From Myxococcales bacterium (GTDB taxonomy: Bacteria > Lernaellota > Lernaellaia > Lernaellales > Lernaellaceae), in the NCBI GenBank assembly GCA_012517325.1, contig JAAYVF010000125.1, forward strand, positions 1-50,335: a stretch of 50,335 nucleotides of DNA, given 5' to 3'. Below the pieces are notes generated by a model, which was given only the letters and a program-made list of their open reading frames with translations, made no database searches and was not told the DNA's origin. Position numbers and translations under genes: made by a program. This document shows, piece by piece, positions 24,526 to 34,127 of the stretch. Each line of letters starts with the position of its first letter. Position 1 is the first letter of the stretch.

Positions 24526-26403
24526 TTGGTTAGCAAAAACGGACCCGGCAGCCTCGCCGACTACACCGAGGAACACGTCCGCAGCCTGGACTGGAAAGAG
24601 CATATCCGGACTCGGCCGGGCATGTACATCGGCAAACTCGGCGACGGTTCGCAATACGATGACGGTATTTATGTGCTTTTGAAGGAAGTCATCGACAACA
24701 GCGTCGACGAATTCCTGATGGGCGCCGGCAAACGCGTGGCCATCGAAATCGACGGCAAGACCGTCACCATCCGCGATTTCGGCCGCGGCATTCCCCACGG
24801 CAAGGTGGTGGAATGCGTCGCCAAGATCAACACCGGCGCCAAGTACGATAAGGGCGCCTTCTACCGTTCGGTCGGTCTCAACGGCGTCGGCACCAAGGCG
24901 GTCAACGCCCTGTCCGAGTATTTCCTAGTCGAATCCTACCGCGAGGGCGAGGTCAAACGCGCCGAATTCCGCCGCGGCGAACTGGTCAAGGATAGCAAGG
25001 TGCAGGCGACCGCCGAGCGCAACGGCACCCTGATCCGCTTCGTCCCCGATCCGGAAATTTTCAAGAGCTTCAAGTACCGCGCGGAGTTCATCCGCGAGCG
25101 GCTGCAACTGTACGCCTACCTCAATCGCGGTCTGAAGTTGCAGTTCAACAACGAGACCATCGCCAGCGACAACGGCCTGGCCGATCTGCTGGCCAAGGAA
25201 GTGGGCGACGAGGGGCTTTACCCGATCATTCACGTCGTCAGCGACGAGATCGAATACGCCGTCACCCACACCAACAACTACGGCGAATCCTACCTGTCGT
25301 TCGTCAACGGCCAATACACCCACGACGGCGGCACGCACCAGGCGGCGTTCCGCGAAGGCGTGCTGAAGGCGTACCGCGAGTTCTTCAAGAAGGAATTCGA
25401 CGCGGCCGACGCCCGCGGCGGCGTGGTCGGCGCCATCCTGGTGCGCATCCACGAGCCGGTGTTCGAGTCGCAGACCAAGACCAAACTCGGCAGCGCGATG
25501 GTCACGCCCGAGGGCCCGCCGCTGCGCGGCTGGGTGATCGATTTCGTTCGCGACACGCTGGAAAAGGAGCTGCACAAGAACCCGGAAACGGCGAAAATTC
25601 TGCAGCAGAAGATTCAGCAGAACGAGCACGAGCGCAAGGAATTGGCCGGCATCAAGAAGCTGGCCACCGAGCGGTCGAAAAAGGCCAACATCCACAACAA
25701 GAAACTGCGCGACTGCAAATTCCACTTCAACGACGCCAAGGACGGCCTCCGCGAACTGACGCAGATTTTCATCACCGAGGGCGACAGCGCCTCGGGCAGC
25801 CTCACCAAGTCGCGCCGGCCCGAAACCCAGGCCGTCTTTGCCTTGAAGGGCAAGCCGCTCAATACGTTCGGCCTGACGCGCAAGGTCGTCTACGAAAACG
25901 AGGAGCTCAACCTCCTGCAGCACGCGCTCGGGCTGGAGAACGAACTGGACGGCCTGCGCTTCAACCAGGTGGTCATCGCCACCGACGCCGACGTCGACGG
26001 CATGCACATCCGCCTGCTGCTGCTGACCTTCTTCCTGCAGTTCTATCCGGAACTGGTGCGCAAGGGGCACCTGCACATTCTGCAAACCCCGCTCTTCCGG
26101 GTGCGGAACAAAAAGGAAACCCGCTACTGCTACTCGGAAGCGGAGCGCAACCGGGCCGCCGCGGAACTCGCCGGTTCGCCGGAAATCACGCGGTTCAAAG
26201 GCCTCGGCGAGATTTCCCCCGAGGAGTTCGGCCAGTTCATCGGCGAGAACATCCGGCTCGACAAGGTCGAATGGTTCGCCGGCGCCCACCTCAAGGACAT
26301 CCTGGCCTACTACATGGGCAAGAACACGCCCGAGCGGCGCGAACACATCATCAAGAACCTGATCCTCGAACCGATCGACCGGGTCGAGGAAGCGAAAGCC
26401 TGA
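24526..26403 (+). CDS. parE: Type IIA DNA topoisomerase subunit B (topoisomerase IV/gyrase B-like)
   Basis: A 625-residue ATPase subunit. The GHKL fold shows [22 protein letters not shown] and [14 protein letters not shown], and the Toprim domain shows [12 protein letters not shown] and [19 protein letters not shown]; the family tail [19 protein letters not shown] is present. It lacks the large insertion of enterobacterial GyrB and most resembles the topoisomerase IV B subunit of Bacteroidetes. A TTG start at 24526 is chosen because GAGAGG lies five bases upstream; a GTG at 24484 would add 14 residues but lacks a ribosome-binding site. It lies five bases before the A subunit gene, so both subunits are made together. 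It relaxes or decatenates DNA in the cytoplasm. Confidence 0.88.
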   Translation: MVSKNGPGSLADYTEEHVRSLDWKEHIRTRPGMYIGKLGDGSQYDDGIYVLLKEVIDNSVDEFLMGAGKRVAIEIDGKTVTIRDFGRGIPHGKVVECVAKINTGAKYDKGAFYRSVGLNGVGTKAVNALSEYFLVESYREGEVKRAEFRRGELVKDSKVQATAERNGTLIRFVPDPEIFKSFKYRAEFIRERLQLYAYLNRGLKLQFNNETIASDNGLADLLAKEVGDEGLYPIIHVVSDEIEYAVTHTNNYGESYLSFVNGQYTHDGGTHQAAFREGVLKAYREFFKKEFDAADARGGVVGAILVRIHEPVFESQTKTKLGSAMVTPEGPPLRGWVIDFVRDTLEKELHKNPETAKILQQKIQQNEHERKELAGIKKLATERSKKANIHNKKLRDCKFHFNDAKDGLRELTQIFITEGDSASGSLTKSRRPETQAVFALKGKPLNTFGLTRKVVYENEELNLLQHALGLENELDGLRFNQVVIATDADVDGMHIRLLLLTFFLQFYPELVRKGHLHILQTPLFRVRNKKETRYCYSEAERNRAAAELAGSPEITRFKGLGEISPEEFGQFIGENIRLDKVEWFAGAHLKDILAYYMGKNTPERREHIIKNLILEPIDRVEEAKA

Positions 26404-26408
26404 GATCC

Positions 26409-28472
26409 ATGACCGGAAAACGAACCAAGAAGAACAAGGGCCAGGGCGAGTTGCCGCTGGCGCCCGCCGACTTCACCGGCAAGCTGACGATCGAGGACAC
26501 CTATCGCGATTACTTTCTGCAATACGCCTCCTACGTCATCACCGACCGCGCGATTCCCGACCTTGCCGACGGTTTCAAGCCCGTGCAGCGGCGCATCATG
26601 CATTCGTTGTGGGAAATGGACGACGGCCGCTATCACAAGGTGGCCAACGTCGTCGGCCATTCGATGCAGTACCACCCGCACGGCGACGCGTCGATTTACA
26701 GCGCGCTGGTCGGCCTCGGCCAGCAGGATTTGCTGATCGACACCCAGGGCAACTGGGGCGATCCGGTGACCGGCGACTCGGCGGCGGCGGCCCGTTACAT
26801 CGAGGCGCGGCTGACCAAATTCGCCAAGGAAGTGCTGTTCGCGCCGCACCTGACCGAGTACAAAAAGAGTTACGACGGCCGCCGCAAGGAACCGATCGTC
26901 CTGCCGGCGCGCTTTCCACTGTTGCTGCTGATGGGCGCCGAGGGCATCGCGGTCGGCCTCTCGACGAAAATCATGCCCCACAATTTCCTCGAAATCATCG
27001 ACGCGGTGCAATCGTACCTGCGACAGGAGCCGTTCGAGCTATACCCCGATTTCCCGACCGGCGGCCTGGCCGACATCGGCGGCTACAACGACGGCCGGCC
27101 GGGCTCGAAGGTCAAGGTCCGCGCCCGGCTGGAAAAAAGCGACGGCAAGACGATCGTCATCCGCGAAATCCCCTACGGCACGACGACTTCCTCGCTCATC
27201 GATTCGATCATCGCCGCGGGCGACAAGGGCAAGATCAAGCTGTCGCACATCGAGGACAACACGGCCGCCGCGGTGGAAATCCACGTCACTTTCCAGCGCG
27301 GGGTCGAGATGGACAAGGCCATCGACGCCCTCTACGCCTTCACCGAATGCGAGGTCAGCCACAGCCCCAACGGCATGATGATCGTCGACGGCAAGCCCGA
27401 GACGATGGGCGTGATGGAAATGGTGGCGCAAGGAGCCGATCAGACCAAGGCCCTGCTCAAGGCCGACCTGGAGCACCAGCTCGAACAGTTGGAACTGCGC
27501 TGGCACCACAAGAGCCTCGTGCAGATCTTCATCGAAAACCGGATCTACCTGCGCCTCGAAAAATGCACGACGTGGGAAGCCGTTCTGGCCGAGATCGACC
27601 GCGGCCTCGAGCCCTTCAAGAAGACGTTGCGCCGCCCGGTCGGCGCGGATGATCTGGTCATGCTGACGGAAGTGAAGATGCGCCGCATCAGCGCCTGGGA
27701 CGCCGAGCGCGCGCGGGAGGAACTGCTGGCCATCGACCGCGAGATCAAACAGGTCCGGCGCAACCTGAAAAACCTCGTGCCGTACACCATCGAATGGTTC
27801 GACCGCCTGCGCGAAACCTACGGCCAGGGCCGCGAGCGCAAAACCGAACTGACGACCTTCGACGCCATCAAGGCGATTCACGTGGTCGAACGGACCGAAA
27901 AACTCTACGTCGACCGCGAAAACGGCTTCATCGGCACCGACCTGAAAAACGCCGAGGAACTCGGCCCCTGCTCGTCGCTCGACGACGCGCTGGTCGTGCT
28001 CGAAAACGGCAACATGACGGTGGTCAAGGTGGCGGCCAAGGTCTACGTCGGCGAGAAGATCGTGCACGCGCGGGTCTTCACGCCGGCCGACCGGGAAACG
28101 GTCTTCAACCTGATTTACGAGGACATCCTCAGCGGCAAGGCCTGGGTCAAGCGGTTCACGGTCGGCGGTGTGACGCGAGAAAAAATGTACAACCTGGGCC
28201 GCAACGCCAAGAAACCCAAGATTCTCTTCTGCGAACCCGGCGCCGAGGCGTTCGTGCACATCAAGCTGCGCAAGAAACCACGCATCCGCACCGATCGGTA
28301 TTTCAACTTCACCGAATTGCTGGTCAAAAACCGCGACGCGGGCGGTAACAGTCTCAGCAAGCACAAGATTTCGTCGGTGCGGGCCATCAGCCAGACCGTG
28401 TTCAACAACCATGCGGCGGAAGCGGATCAGGCCGACAACGGCGGCGGGGCGGACGAGGAAAACGGTCAGTAA
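26409..28472 (+). CDS. parC: Type IIA DNA topoisomerase subunit A (topoisomerase IV/gyrase A-like)
   Basis: A 687-residue DNA-breakage subunit. The catalytic Tyr130 lies in AAARYIEARLTKFA after the family segment YHPHGDASIYSALVGLGQQDLLIDTQGNWG. It is close to the Bacteroidetes type of topoisomerase IV A, with a shortened C-terminal propeller. At the positions equal to GyrA Ser83 and Asp87 it has Ala94 and Ser98 (HPHGDASIYS). The ATG at 26409 follows the parE stop by five bases. The C-terminal end overlaps the convergent M20 peptidase gene by seven bases. Function is secure; whether the partner is called gyrase or topoisomerase IV cannot be decided here. Confidence 0.88.
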   Translation: MTGKRTKKNKGQGELPLAPADFTGKLTIEDTYRDYFLQYASYVITDRAIPDLADGFKPVQRRIMHSLWEMDDGRYHKVANVVGHSMQYHPHGDASIYSALVGLGQQDLLIDTQGNWGDPVTGDSAAAARYIEARLTKFAKEVLFAPHLTEYKKSYDGRRKEPIVLPARFPLLLLMGAEGIAVGLSTKIMPHNFLEIIDAVQSYLRQEPFELYPDFPTGGLADIGGYNDGRPGSKVKVRARLEKSDGKTIVIREIPYGTTTSSLIDSIIAAGDKGKIKLSHIEDNTAAAVEIHVTFQRGVEMDKAIDALYAFTECEVSHSPNGMMIVDGKPETMGVMEMVAQGADQTKALLKADLEHQLEQLELRWHHKSLVQIFIENRIYLRLEKCTTWEAVLAEIDRGLEPFKKTLRRPVGADDLVMLTEVKMRRISAWDAERAREELLAIDREIKQVRRNLKNLVPYTIEWFDRLRETYGQGRERKTELTTFDAIKAIHVVERTEKLYVDRENGFIGTDLKNAEELGPCSSLDDALVVLENGNMTVVKVAAKVYVGEKIVHARVFTPADRETVFNLIYEDILSGKAWVKRFTVGGVTREKMYNLGRNAKKPKILFCEPGAEAFVHIKLRKKPRIRTDRYFNFTELLVKNRDAGGNSLSKHKISSVRAISQTVFNNHAAEADQADNGGGADEENGQ

Positions 28473-29545
28473 TCGTCGGGGGAATCCAGCCGCATCAGGC
28501 AGGTTTTCGCCAGGCGGATATAGCCGACGACCCCGCGCTCGAAGGCCTCCAGCGCGATTCGCTCGCCGGCGCCGTGCGCGAGCGCCGGGTTGCCGGGCCC
28601 GACCTTGATCGCCGGCACGTTCAACTCCTCCAGAAACGCCCAGTCGCCGCTCTCGTCGGAGGCGTAAACCCGCGCGTCCGGCAGCGCGGCCCGAGCCGCG
28701 ACGACCAACGGTTCCGATTCCGGCGTTTCACACGGCGACCAGCGATCCGAGAGCACCCGCAACTCCGACGCGACGGCGCCGCGGAGGATCTCGAGCACTT
28801 CCTCGTGGTCGTATTGCTGGGTGACGCGGATATCGAGCAGCGCGTGCGCCGTCGGCGGCGTCACGCTGTCGGCCACGCCGGCGACCAGCCGGGTCGGCGT
28901 GATTTTCACCCGGCCCTGTTTTTCATCCCGCCGTTGGAAGCGCAGATCGCGCAACGTCTGCAGGTCGCGCAGCAGCGCATGAATGGCGTTTTCGCCGCTC
29001 GCTCGCGAGACGTGACTGCGCTCGCCGCGCGCCGTGAGTTCCACCATCATCAAGCCGACCTGCGACGCGGCGATCTGCATCTGCGTCGGTTCGCCGACGA
29101 TGCCGCCGTCCAGGTGGCCGATCGTCCGCAGCAGGCGCGGTAGGGACGGGTCGTTGCCCTCGCCGCCGATCGACAAGGCGCCGACGATCTGGCCGCGCGG
29201 CAGGCCGCCGCGCGCGTAAAAGCCGAAAGTCGCCAGAATGGCGGCGCAGGATGCCTTGGCGTCGACGACGCCGTGGCCGTAAAGGTGGGTCTCGCTGGCC
29301 GGCGCGCCGACGGGCGACCGGGCCCATCCTTCGCCGGCGGCGATCGTATCCAGATGGGAGCAGAACAACAGCGTCGGGCCGCCGACCTCGCTTTCGACCC
29401 GAAAAACCAGGCCGTCCGGGGATACTTCCGGCCGCAGGTCGAGCGCCTCGCAAAGCGCCGCCGTTTCCCGGATGATCTCGGCCTCCGCGCCGGTTTCGCT
29501 GGGCGTGCGAACCAATCGGGTCAGAATTTCAAGCGGCTCGATCAC
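28466..29545 (-). CDS. M20 family peptidase/deacylase homologue (ArgE/DapE/LysK-like), catalytic Glu changed
   Basis: A 359-residue homologue of zinc-dependent amidohydrolases that deacylate acetylornithine, succinyl-diaminopimelate or acetyl-lysine. The metal ligands His64 and Asp66 (FCSHLDT), Asp95 (GVVDAKAS), GEPT and the C-terminal GAGERIALEAF are present. The usual DEE tripeptide, which holds the catalytic base Glu and a metal-ligand Glu, reads GGE here (residues 127-129, SIGGEGND), so the base is lost while the ligand remains. It may be altered or inactive. The size and small insertion pattern fit LysK/ArgE more than dipeptidases. It lies 110 bases downstream of hisD on the same strand and might be co-transcribed with the histidine operon. 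Confidence 0.75.
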   Translation of the reverse strand: MIEPLEILTRLVRTPSETGAEAEIIRETAALCEALDLRPEVSPDGLVFRVESEVGGPTLLFCSHLDTIAAGEGWARSPVGAPASETHLYGHGVVDAKASCAAILATFGFYARGGLPRGQIVGALSIGGEGNDPSLPRLLRTIGHLDGGIVGEPTQMQIAASQVGLMMVELTARGERSHVSRASGENAIHALLRDLQTLRDLRFQRRDEKQGRVKITPTRLVAGVADSVTPPTAHALLDIRVTQQYDHEEVLEILRGAVASELRVLSDRWSPCETPESEPLVVAARAALPDARVYASDESGDWAFLEELNVPAIKVGPGNPALAHGAGERIALEAFERGVVGYIRLAKTCLMRLDSPDDY

Positions 29546-29655
29546 CGGCTGCCCCCTCGATTGGTTGCTGGCGCTGTCGCAGCAGTGTAACGCATTTTCG
29601 AACGGCGAAAAAATACCTTTCCCGCCAAGGGGTGACCATCATCGCGGCGCCGCAA

Positions 29656-30921
29656 TCACCGACGCCGGGTTTCCGCCGCGCGCGCGTGCGCGGCCAGCCC
29701 TTCCAGCCGCGCCAGGGCCGCCGCATCCGCCGTCAGTTCACGACGATCGGCTTCGGGATCGATCGCCATCCAGGTACGGACCCGCAAGAAATGGAAGACC
29801 GACAAGCCGCCCACGAACCGCGCCGTGCCGCCGGTCGGCAGCACGTGGTTCGGCCCGAAACCGTAATCGCCGAAGACCTCGGCGCTGGCCTCGCCGATGA
29901 ACAGCGAACCGTAATGCCGCAGCCGGGGAACGAGCGCCCACGGTTCGGCCGCCAGTAATTCCAGATGCTCCGGGGCCAGTCGGTTGCAAAGTGCGACGCC
30001 GGCCTCCAGGTCGTCGACGAATACGTAAAAACCGTTTTGCAACGCCGCCCGTGCCGTCGCCGCCGTCGGCAAATCCGCCAGTTGCCGCTGCAGTTGGACT
30101 TCCACTCCCGCCGCCAGCGTTTCGCTCGTCGTGACCAGGATCGGCCAGGCGTCCGGATCGTGTTCGGCTTGCGCCAGCAAATCCGCCGCCACGCGCACCG
30201 GATCGGCGGTTTCGTCGGCCAGAATCAACAGCTCCGACGGCCCGGCCAGCATGTCGATCGCCGCGCGACCGAAGACGAGCTGTTTCGCCGCGGTCACCCA
30301 GCGGTTTCCCGGTCCGACGATCGACTCGCAGGGCGGCGGCCCGCCGACGCCGAAGGCCAGCGCGGCAATCGCCTGAGCGCCGCCGACCGCCAACAGGGCG
30401 TCCGCCCCGGCGATCGCCGCCGCCGCCAGAACTTCCGGCGACGGCCGCGGCGAAGCCACCCAGATCTCGCTTACCCCGGCGACGCGGGCGGGAATGACGG
30501 TCATCAGCACCGAGGACACCAAGGGGAAACGGCCGCCGGGCGCGTAACAACCGGCCCGCTCGACCGGCGCCACGGTATGTCCGGCGCGACCTTCCGGCAG
30601 CGACACCGTCAAATCCGCGAAGGAACGCCGTTGCGCCTCGGCAAAATTGCGAATCCGCGCGGCGGTGCGTTCGAGCAAGTCGCGAGTTTTCGGGTTCAGC
30701 CGGTCGGCGGCGGTGTCGAGTTCCGCGCGCGAACGAACCAATGGCTCGGCCGCCTGCAGATCGCCCAGGCGCACCGCCTGCCCACGCAACGCGGCTTCGC
30801 CGCCCCGGCGCACATCGTCCACGATCGCGGCGGCCGCCGCCAAGGTCGGGGCATCGACGGGTTCGCGCGCCTGCCGGACGACGTCCGCGGCGGCCATTCG
30901 CCGCAGGATGACCTCGCTCAT
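29656..30921 (-). CDS. hisD: Histidinol dehydrogenase
   Basis: A 421-residue enzyme for the last two steps of histidine synthesis (histidinol to histidine, NAD-dependent, zinc-containing). The signatures RAGCYAPGGRFPLVSSVLM, ALLAVGGAQAIAALAFG, GPGNRWVTAAKQLVFG, and the catalytic GPSELLILADE with AQAEHDP are present, followed by LAPEHLEL and the GPNHVLPTGGTARF motif. The start ATG overlaps the preceding hisA-hisI-hisE stop by four bases (ATGA). It is the last gene of the operon. Confidence 0.95.
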   Translation of the reverse strand: MSEVILRRMAAADVVRQAREPVDAPTLAAAAAIVDDVRRGGEAALRGQAVRLGDLQAAEPLVRSRAELDTAADRLNPKTRDLLERTAARIRNFAEAQRRSFADLTVSLPEGRAGHTVAPVERAGCYAPGGRFPLVSSVLMTVIPARVAGVSEIWVASPRPSPEVLAAAAIAGADALLAVGGAQAIAALAFGVGGPPPCESIVGPGNRWVTAAKQLVFGRAAIDMLAGPSELLILADETADPVRVAADLLAQAEHDPDAWPILVTTSETLAAGVEVQLQRQLADLPTAATARAALQNGFYVFVDDLEAGVALCNRLAPEHLELLAAEPWALVPRLRHYGSLFIGEASAEVFGDYGFGPNHVLPTGGTARFVGGLSVFHFLRVRTWMAIDPEADRRELTADAAALARLEGLAAHARAAETRRR

Positions 30922-32180
30922 TTCCCTTTCCCCTTCTTATCCGGCCGGCGTGTCACGCGTCCGGCCCGGCCGTCCAAAACGGTTTCCACCTCGGCCAGCG
31001 TGACCCCGCCGCGTGCCATGGCGGTCAGCGTAAAATAGAACACATCGGCCGCCTCCCAGGCGATTTCATCCGGCGTTTTCGCCTCGGCCAGTTCGCGGGC
31101 TTCCTCCGCCAGCTTCGCCGCCAGCAATTCCGGATCGGCCGCCAGCCGCTGCGTATACGAGCCTTCGGGCGCTTCGCGAAGACGCGACGCCAACCGGCGC
31201 GACAGTTGAGACAGCCCGCCGTCCTCGCCCCAACAGGTGCGCGTGCCGCGATGGCAAAAGCCCTTGCCCTTTTGCCGCACGGTGAACCGCAGCGCATCGC
31301 GGTCGCAGTCCGCGTCGATCCGCACCAGTTCCTGCGTATCGCCCGAGGTCGCGCCTTTCACCCACCGGCCGCGCGAACGCGAGTGATAAACGCCTTGCGC
31401 GGTGCGCAGCGCCTCGCGCAGGCTTGCGCGATCCGAGTAAGCCAGCCCCAGCGCGATGCCGCTCTCGTCGACGATCACCGTCGGCCACAAGCCGTCGGGG
31501 CGATCCGAACGCAACGGCGCGGCGAACGCGTCGGCCAGCTCCATCCGGCCCGTATACAAGGCCATGCCGACCTGCGCGTCGATGTCCAGGCGGTCCAACG
31601 CCGCGACTTCCTCCAGCGTCGTCACCCCGCCGGCGATCGTCAGGCGCGCGGCGCCGATTTCCTCGCGTAGCGCGGCGACGCGGTCCAGCTCGATGCCCCC
31701 CAGTCGTCCCTCGCGCTCGACGAAAGTGACGAGAAAACCGCCGACCAGGCCGCGCAATTCCCGCAACCGTTCCCGGATGGTGGCGCCGGTTTTTTTCCGC
31801 CAGCCTTCCACCACCACCTCATCGAACTCGGCGTCGAGCGCCGCGACGACCCGTTCCGGGGGCAGTTCGCGGAGCACTTCCGGCACGGCGGCGGTGCCCA
31901 GCACCACCTTCGTCGCGCCGTCGTCCAACCAGCGCCGGGCGGTGTCCGCATCGCGGATGCCGCCGCCCACCCGGCAAGGCGCCAGGCGCAGCAGTTCGCG
32001 AATCAACTCGCGGTTGTCGCCGCGGCCCAGGGCCGCGTCCAGATCGACCACGGCGATTTCGCCGACCAGGCCGAACGCCTTCGCCAACGGGCGCGGATCG
32101 CCGGCATCGAGTTTTTTTTCGCGACCGCCGACGAGTTGCACCGTCGAACCGTTCATCAAGTCGATCGAAGGAATGATCAT
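30918..32180 (-). CDS. Trifunctional HisA-HisI-HisE fusion protein
   Basis: One 420-residue protein joins three histidine enzymes. Residues 1-220 are the HisA-type isomerase barrel with acidic residues Asp7 (IPSIDLMNG) and Asp116 (AALDAEFD). Residues 225-318 are PRA-cyclohydrolase HisI: AYSDRASLREAL, HSRSRGRWVKGATSG, the DADCDRD metal motif and Cys309/Cys316. Residues 322-410 are PRA-PP pyrophosphohydrolase HisE (LAEEARELAEA, EAADVFYFTL). HisI-HisE fusions are common, but HisA joined to them is unusual. The start ATG at 32180 overlaps hisF by four bases, and the stop overlaps hisD (ATGA). The in-frame extension upstream lies inside hisF and is not family sequence. Confidence 0.92.
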   Translation of the reverse strand: MIIPSIDLMNGSTVQLVGGREKKLDAGDPRPLAKAFGLVGEIAVVDLDAALGRGDNRELIRELLRLAPCRVGGGIRDADTARRWLDDGATKVVLGTAAVPEVLRELPPERVVAALDAEFDEVVVEGWRKKTGATIRERLRELRGLVGGFLVTFVEREGRLGGIELDRVAALREEIGAARLTIAGGVTTLEEVAALDRLDIDAQVGMALYTGRMELADAFAAPLRSDRPDGLWPTVIVDESGIALGLAYSDRASLREALRTAQGVYHSRSRGRWVKGATSGDTQELVRIDADCDRDALRFTVRQKGKGFCHRGTRTCWGEDGGLSQLSRRLASRLREAPEGSYTQRLAADPELLAAKLAEEARELAEAKTPDEIAWEAADVFYFTLTAMARGGVTLAEVETVLDGRAGRVTRRPDKKGKGK

Positions 32181-32932
32181 CGCCGCACCTCCACGCCCTG
32201 CTCGGCGAGGTAATCTTTCAACTGCGCCACGGTGTATTCGTTGTAATGAAAAATCGACGCGGCCAGCACGGCGTCGGCGCCCGCCGCCAGCGCTTCGTAC
32301 AATTGGCGCGGCGTATCGGCGCCGCCCGAGGCGATGACCGGCACGTTGACGGCGCGAGCCACGGCGCCGACCAATTCCAAATCGTAACCGGTGCGGGTGC
32401 CGTCGCGGTCCCAACTGGTCAGTAGGATTTCGCCGGCGCCCAGCGCGCAGGCTCGACGGACCCACTCGATGGCATCCAGGCCCGTATCCTTGCGACCCGA
32501 TTCGACCACTACCTGCCAGCGGCCCGGCGCCGTCAGTTTCGCGTCGACCGCCAGGATCGTGCATTGACGGCCGAAGCGCTCGGCCAGCAGCGACAGCAGT
32601 TCGGGCCGCGCGACCGCCGCCGTGTTCACACCGACTTTGTCCGCGCCGGCCTCCAGCAAGGCCCCGGCGTCTTCCACGCCGCGCACGCCGCCGCCGACCG
32701 TCAGCGGGATGGCGATTTTTTCCCTGACCCGGCGCACGGTTTCCAGCGCCGTTTTCCGGCCCTCCGGCGTGGCCGAGACGTCAAGCAAAACCAATTCGTC
32801 GGCGCCTTGCCGTTCGTAGGCGGGCGCGAAATCCTCGGGCCGGCCGGCTTCGCGCAAATCCTGAAAACGGACGCCTTTGACCACCCGACCGTCGCGCACA
32901 TCCAGGCAGGGAATGATCCGCCGGGTCAGCAT
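32177..32932 (-). CDS. hisF: Imidazole glycerol phosphate synthase cyclase subunit
   Basis: A 251-residue TIM-barrel enzyme that, with HisH, converts PRFAR to imidazole glycerol phosphate and AICAR. The catalytic Asp11 (IPCLDVRDGRVVKG) and Asp130 (ILAVDAKL) sit exactly where the family has them. Phosphate-binding loops GGGVRGVEDA and SGGADTPRQLYEAL are also seen. ATG 32932 overlaps the end of hisH by seven bases, so the two subunits are coupled. Confidence 0.95.
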   Translation of the reverse strand: MLTRRIIPCLDVRDGRVVKGVRFQDLREAGRPEDFAPAYERQGADELVLLDVSATPEGRKTALETVRRVREKIAIPLTVGGGVRGVEDAGALLEAGADKVGVNTAAVARPELLSLLAERFGRQCTILAVDAKLTAPGRWQVVVESGRKDTGLDAIEWVRRACALGAGEILLTSWDRDGTRTGYDLELVGAVARAVNVPVIASGGADTPRQLYEALAAGADAVLAASIFHYNEYTVAQLKDYLAEQGVEVRR

Positions 32933-33540
32933 GTCTCGCCTCCCGCGCCCAACCAACGGCGCAGCAAATCCAGGCCCCATTGTCCCGACAGTTCGGGGTG
33001 GAACTGGCCGCCGATCACTGCCCCTTTTTCAAGCGCGGCGACGAAGCGGCCGCCGTGTTCCGCGTAGGCGGCCTGCCAGCCCGACGGGCATTCGGCTAGG
33101 CGATAGGAGTTGGCGAAGTAGGCGAATCCCGCCCGCAACAGACGGCAACCTTCGTCCGGCGCCACGTTGTTCCAACCCATCTGCGGCACGCGCACCGTAT
33201 CCGGAAACCGCCGGACAATCCCGGGAACGACCCCCAGTCCCGCCACGCCCAAATCTTCGTCACTGGCATCACACAGCAGTTGCAAGCCCAAGCAGATCGC
33301 CAACGTCGGCCGCCCGGCCGAGACCCGCGCCCGTAGCGGCGCAACCAGGCCGTCATCGGCCAGTTGCCGCATACCCGCGCCGAACGCGCCGACGCCCGGC
33401 AGCAACAGGTGCGAGGCTGTTTCGATATCTCGCGGCTCGTTGCTGACCCGCGGCGCCGCTCCGGCCCGCCGCAACCCGGCCAGGACCGACGCCAGGTTGG
33501 CGACGCCCGTCCGCACCACGATGACTTCCGGCCCGGTCAT
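32926..33540 (-). CDS. hisH: Imidazole glycerol phosphate synthase glutamine amidotransferase subunit
   Basis: A 204-residue class I glutamine amidotransferase that feeds ammonia to HisF. The catalytic triad is Cys83 (AICLGLQLL), His181 and Glu183 (GGQFHPELS). The [12 protein letters not shown] loop and VPQMGWN segment are the normal HisH pattern. The N-terminal strand differs from the usual DYGxGN ([10 protein letters not shown]), a mild change. It overlaps hisB by four bases at its start (ATGA) and hisF by seven at its end. Confidence 0.95.
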   Translation of the reverse strand: MTGPEVIVVRTGVANLASVLAGLRRAGAAPRVSNEPRDIETASHLLLPGVGAFGAGMRQLADDGLVAPLRARVSAGRPTLAICLGLQLLCDASDEDLGVAGLGVVPGIVRRFPDTVRVPQMGWNNVAPDEGCRLLRAGFAYFANSYRLAECPSGWQAAYAEHGGRFVAALEKGAVIGGQFHPELSGQWGLDLLRRWLGAGGETC

Positions 33541-34127
33541 TCGAGCACCCCTTTGGTGCTGGGAACCGCCGTGCCGCCGTCCCGCGCCACCGCCTGCCGC
33601 AAGGCCAGCGCCAAAGCCTTGAACGCCGCTTCGGCCCGGTGATGGTCGTTGGCGCCGCGCAATACGTCAACATGCAGCGTCAATCGCGCCGCCGCCGCGA
33701 ACGAATGCAGGAAATGCGTGATGTTTTCGCCGGCCAGGTTGCCGATCGCCTCGCGTTGCAGTTGCAGTTCGACGACGGCGAAAGGCCGGCTGGAAATATC
33801 CACCACGGCCCGGGCGAGCGCCTCGTCGAGCGGCGCATAAGCCGATCCGAAGCGCGCGATGCCGCGCCGCTCGCCCAGAGCTTCCGCGAACGCCGTGCCG
33901 AGCGCCAGGGCGCAGTCCTCGACGCTGTGGTGATCGTCGACTTCCAGATCGCCCCGGCAGGCCAGATTCAAATCGAAACGGGCATGGCGCGCCAGGCTGT
34001 CGAGCAGATGATCCAGAAAGCCGATGCCGGTCCGGATCTTGGCCTGCCCCTCGCCGTCCAGGTTCAGTTGCAGCGTGATGTCGGTTTCCTTGGTCGTGCG
34101 TTGCACGGTGGCGCGACGTTCGGTCAT
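33537..34127 (-). CDS. hisB: Imidazoleglycerol-phosphate dehydratase, monofunctional
   Basis: A 196-residue manganese-dependent dehydratase with the two duplicated metal motifs: [18 protein letters not shown] and [19 protein letters not shown], then [16 protein letters not shown] and [18 protein letters not shown]. It lacks the N-terminal phosphatase domain of enterobacterial HisB, so the histidinol-phosphate phosphatase must be another protein, and the fused domain in the preceding gene fits that need. ATGA overlaps link it to both neighbours. Confidence 0.95.
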   Translation of the reverse strand: MTERRATVQRTTKETDITLQLNLDGEGQAKIRTGIGFLDHLLDSLARHARFDLNLACRGDLEVDDHHSVEDCALALGTAFAEALGERRGIARFGSAYAPLDEALARAVVDISSRPFAVVELQLQREAIGNLAGENITHFLHSFAAAARLTLHVDVLRGANDHHRAEAAFKALALALRQAVARDGGTAVPSTKGVLE

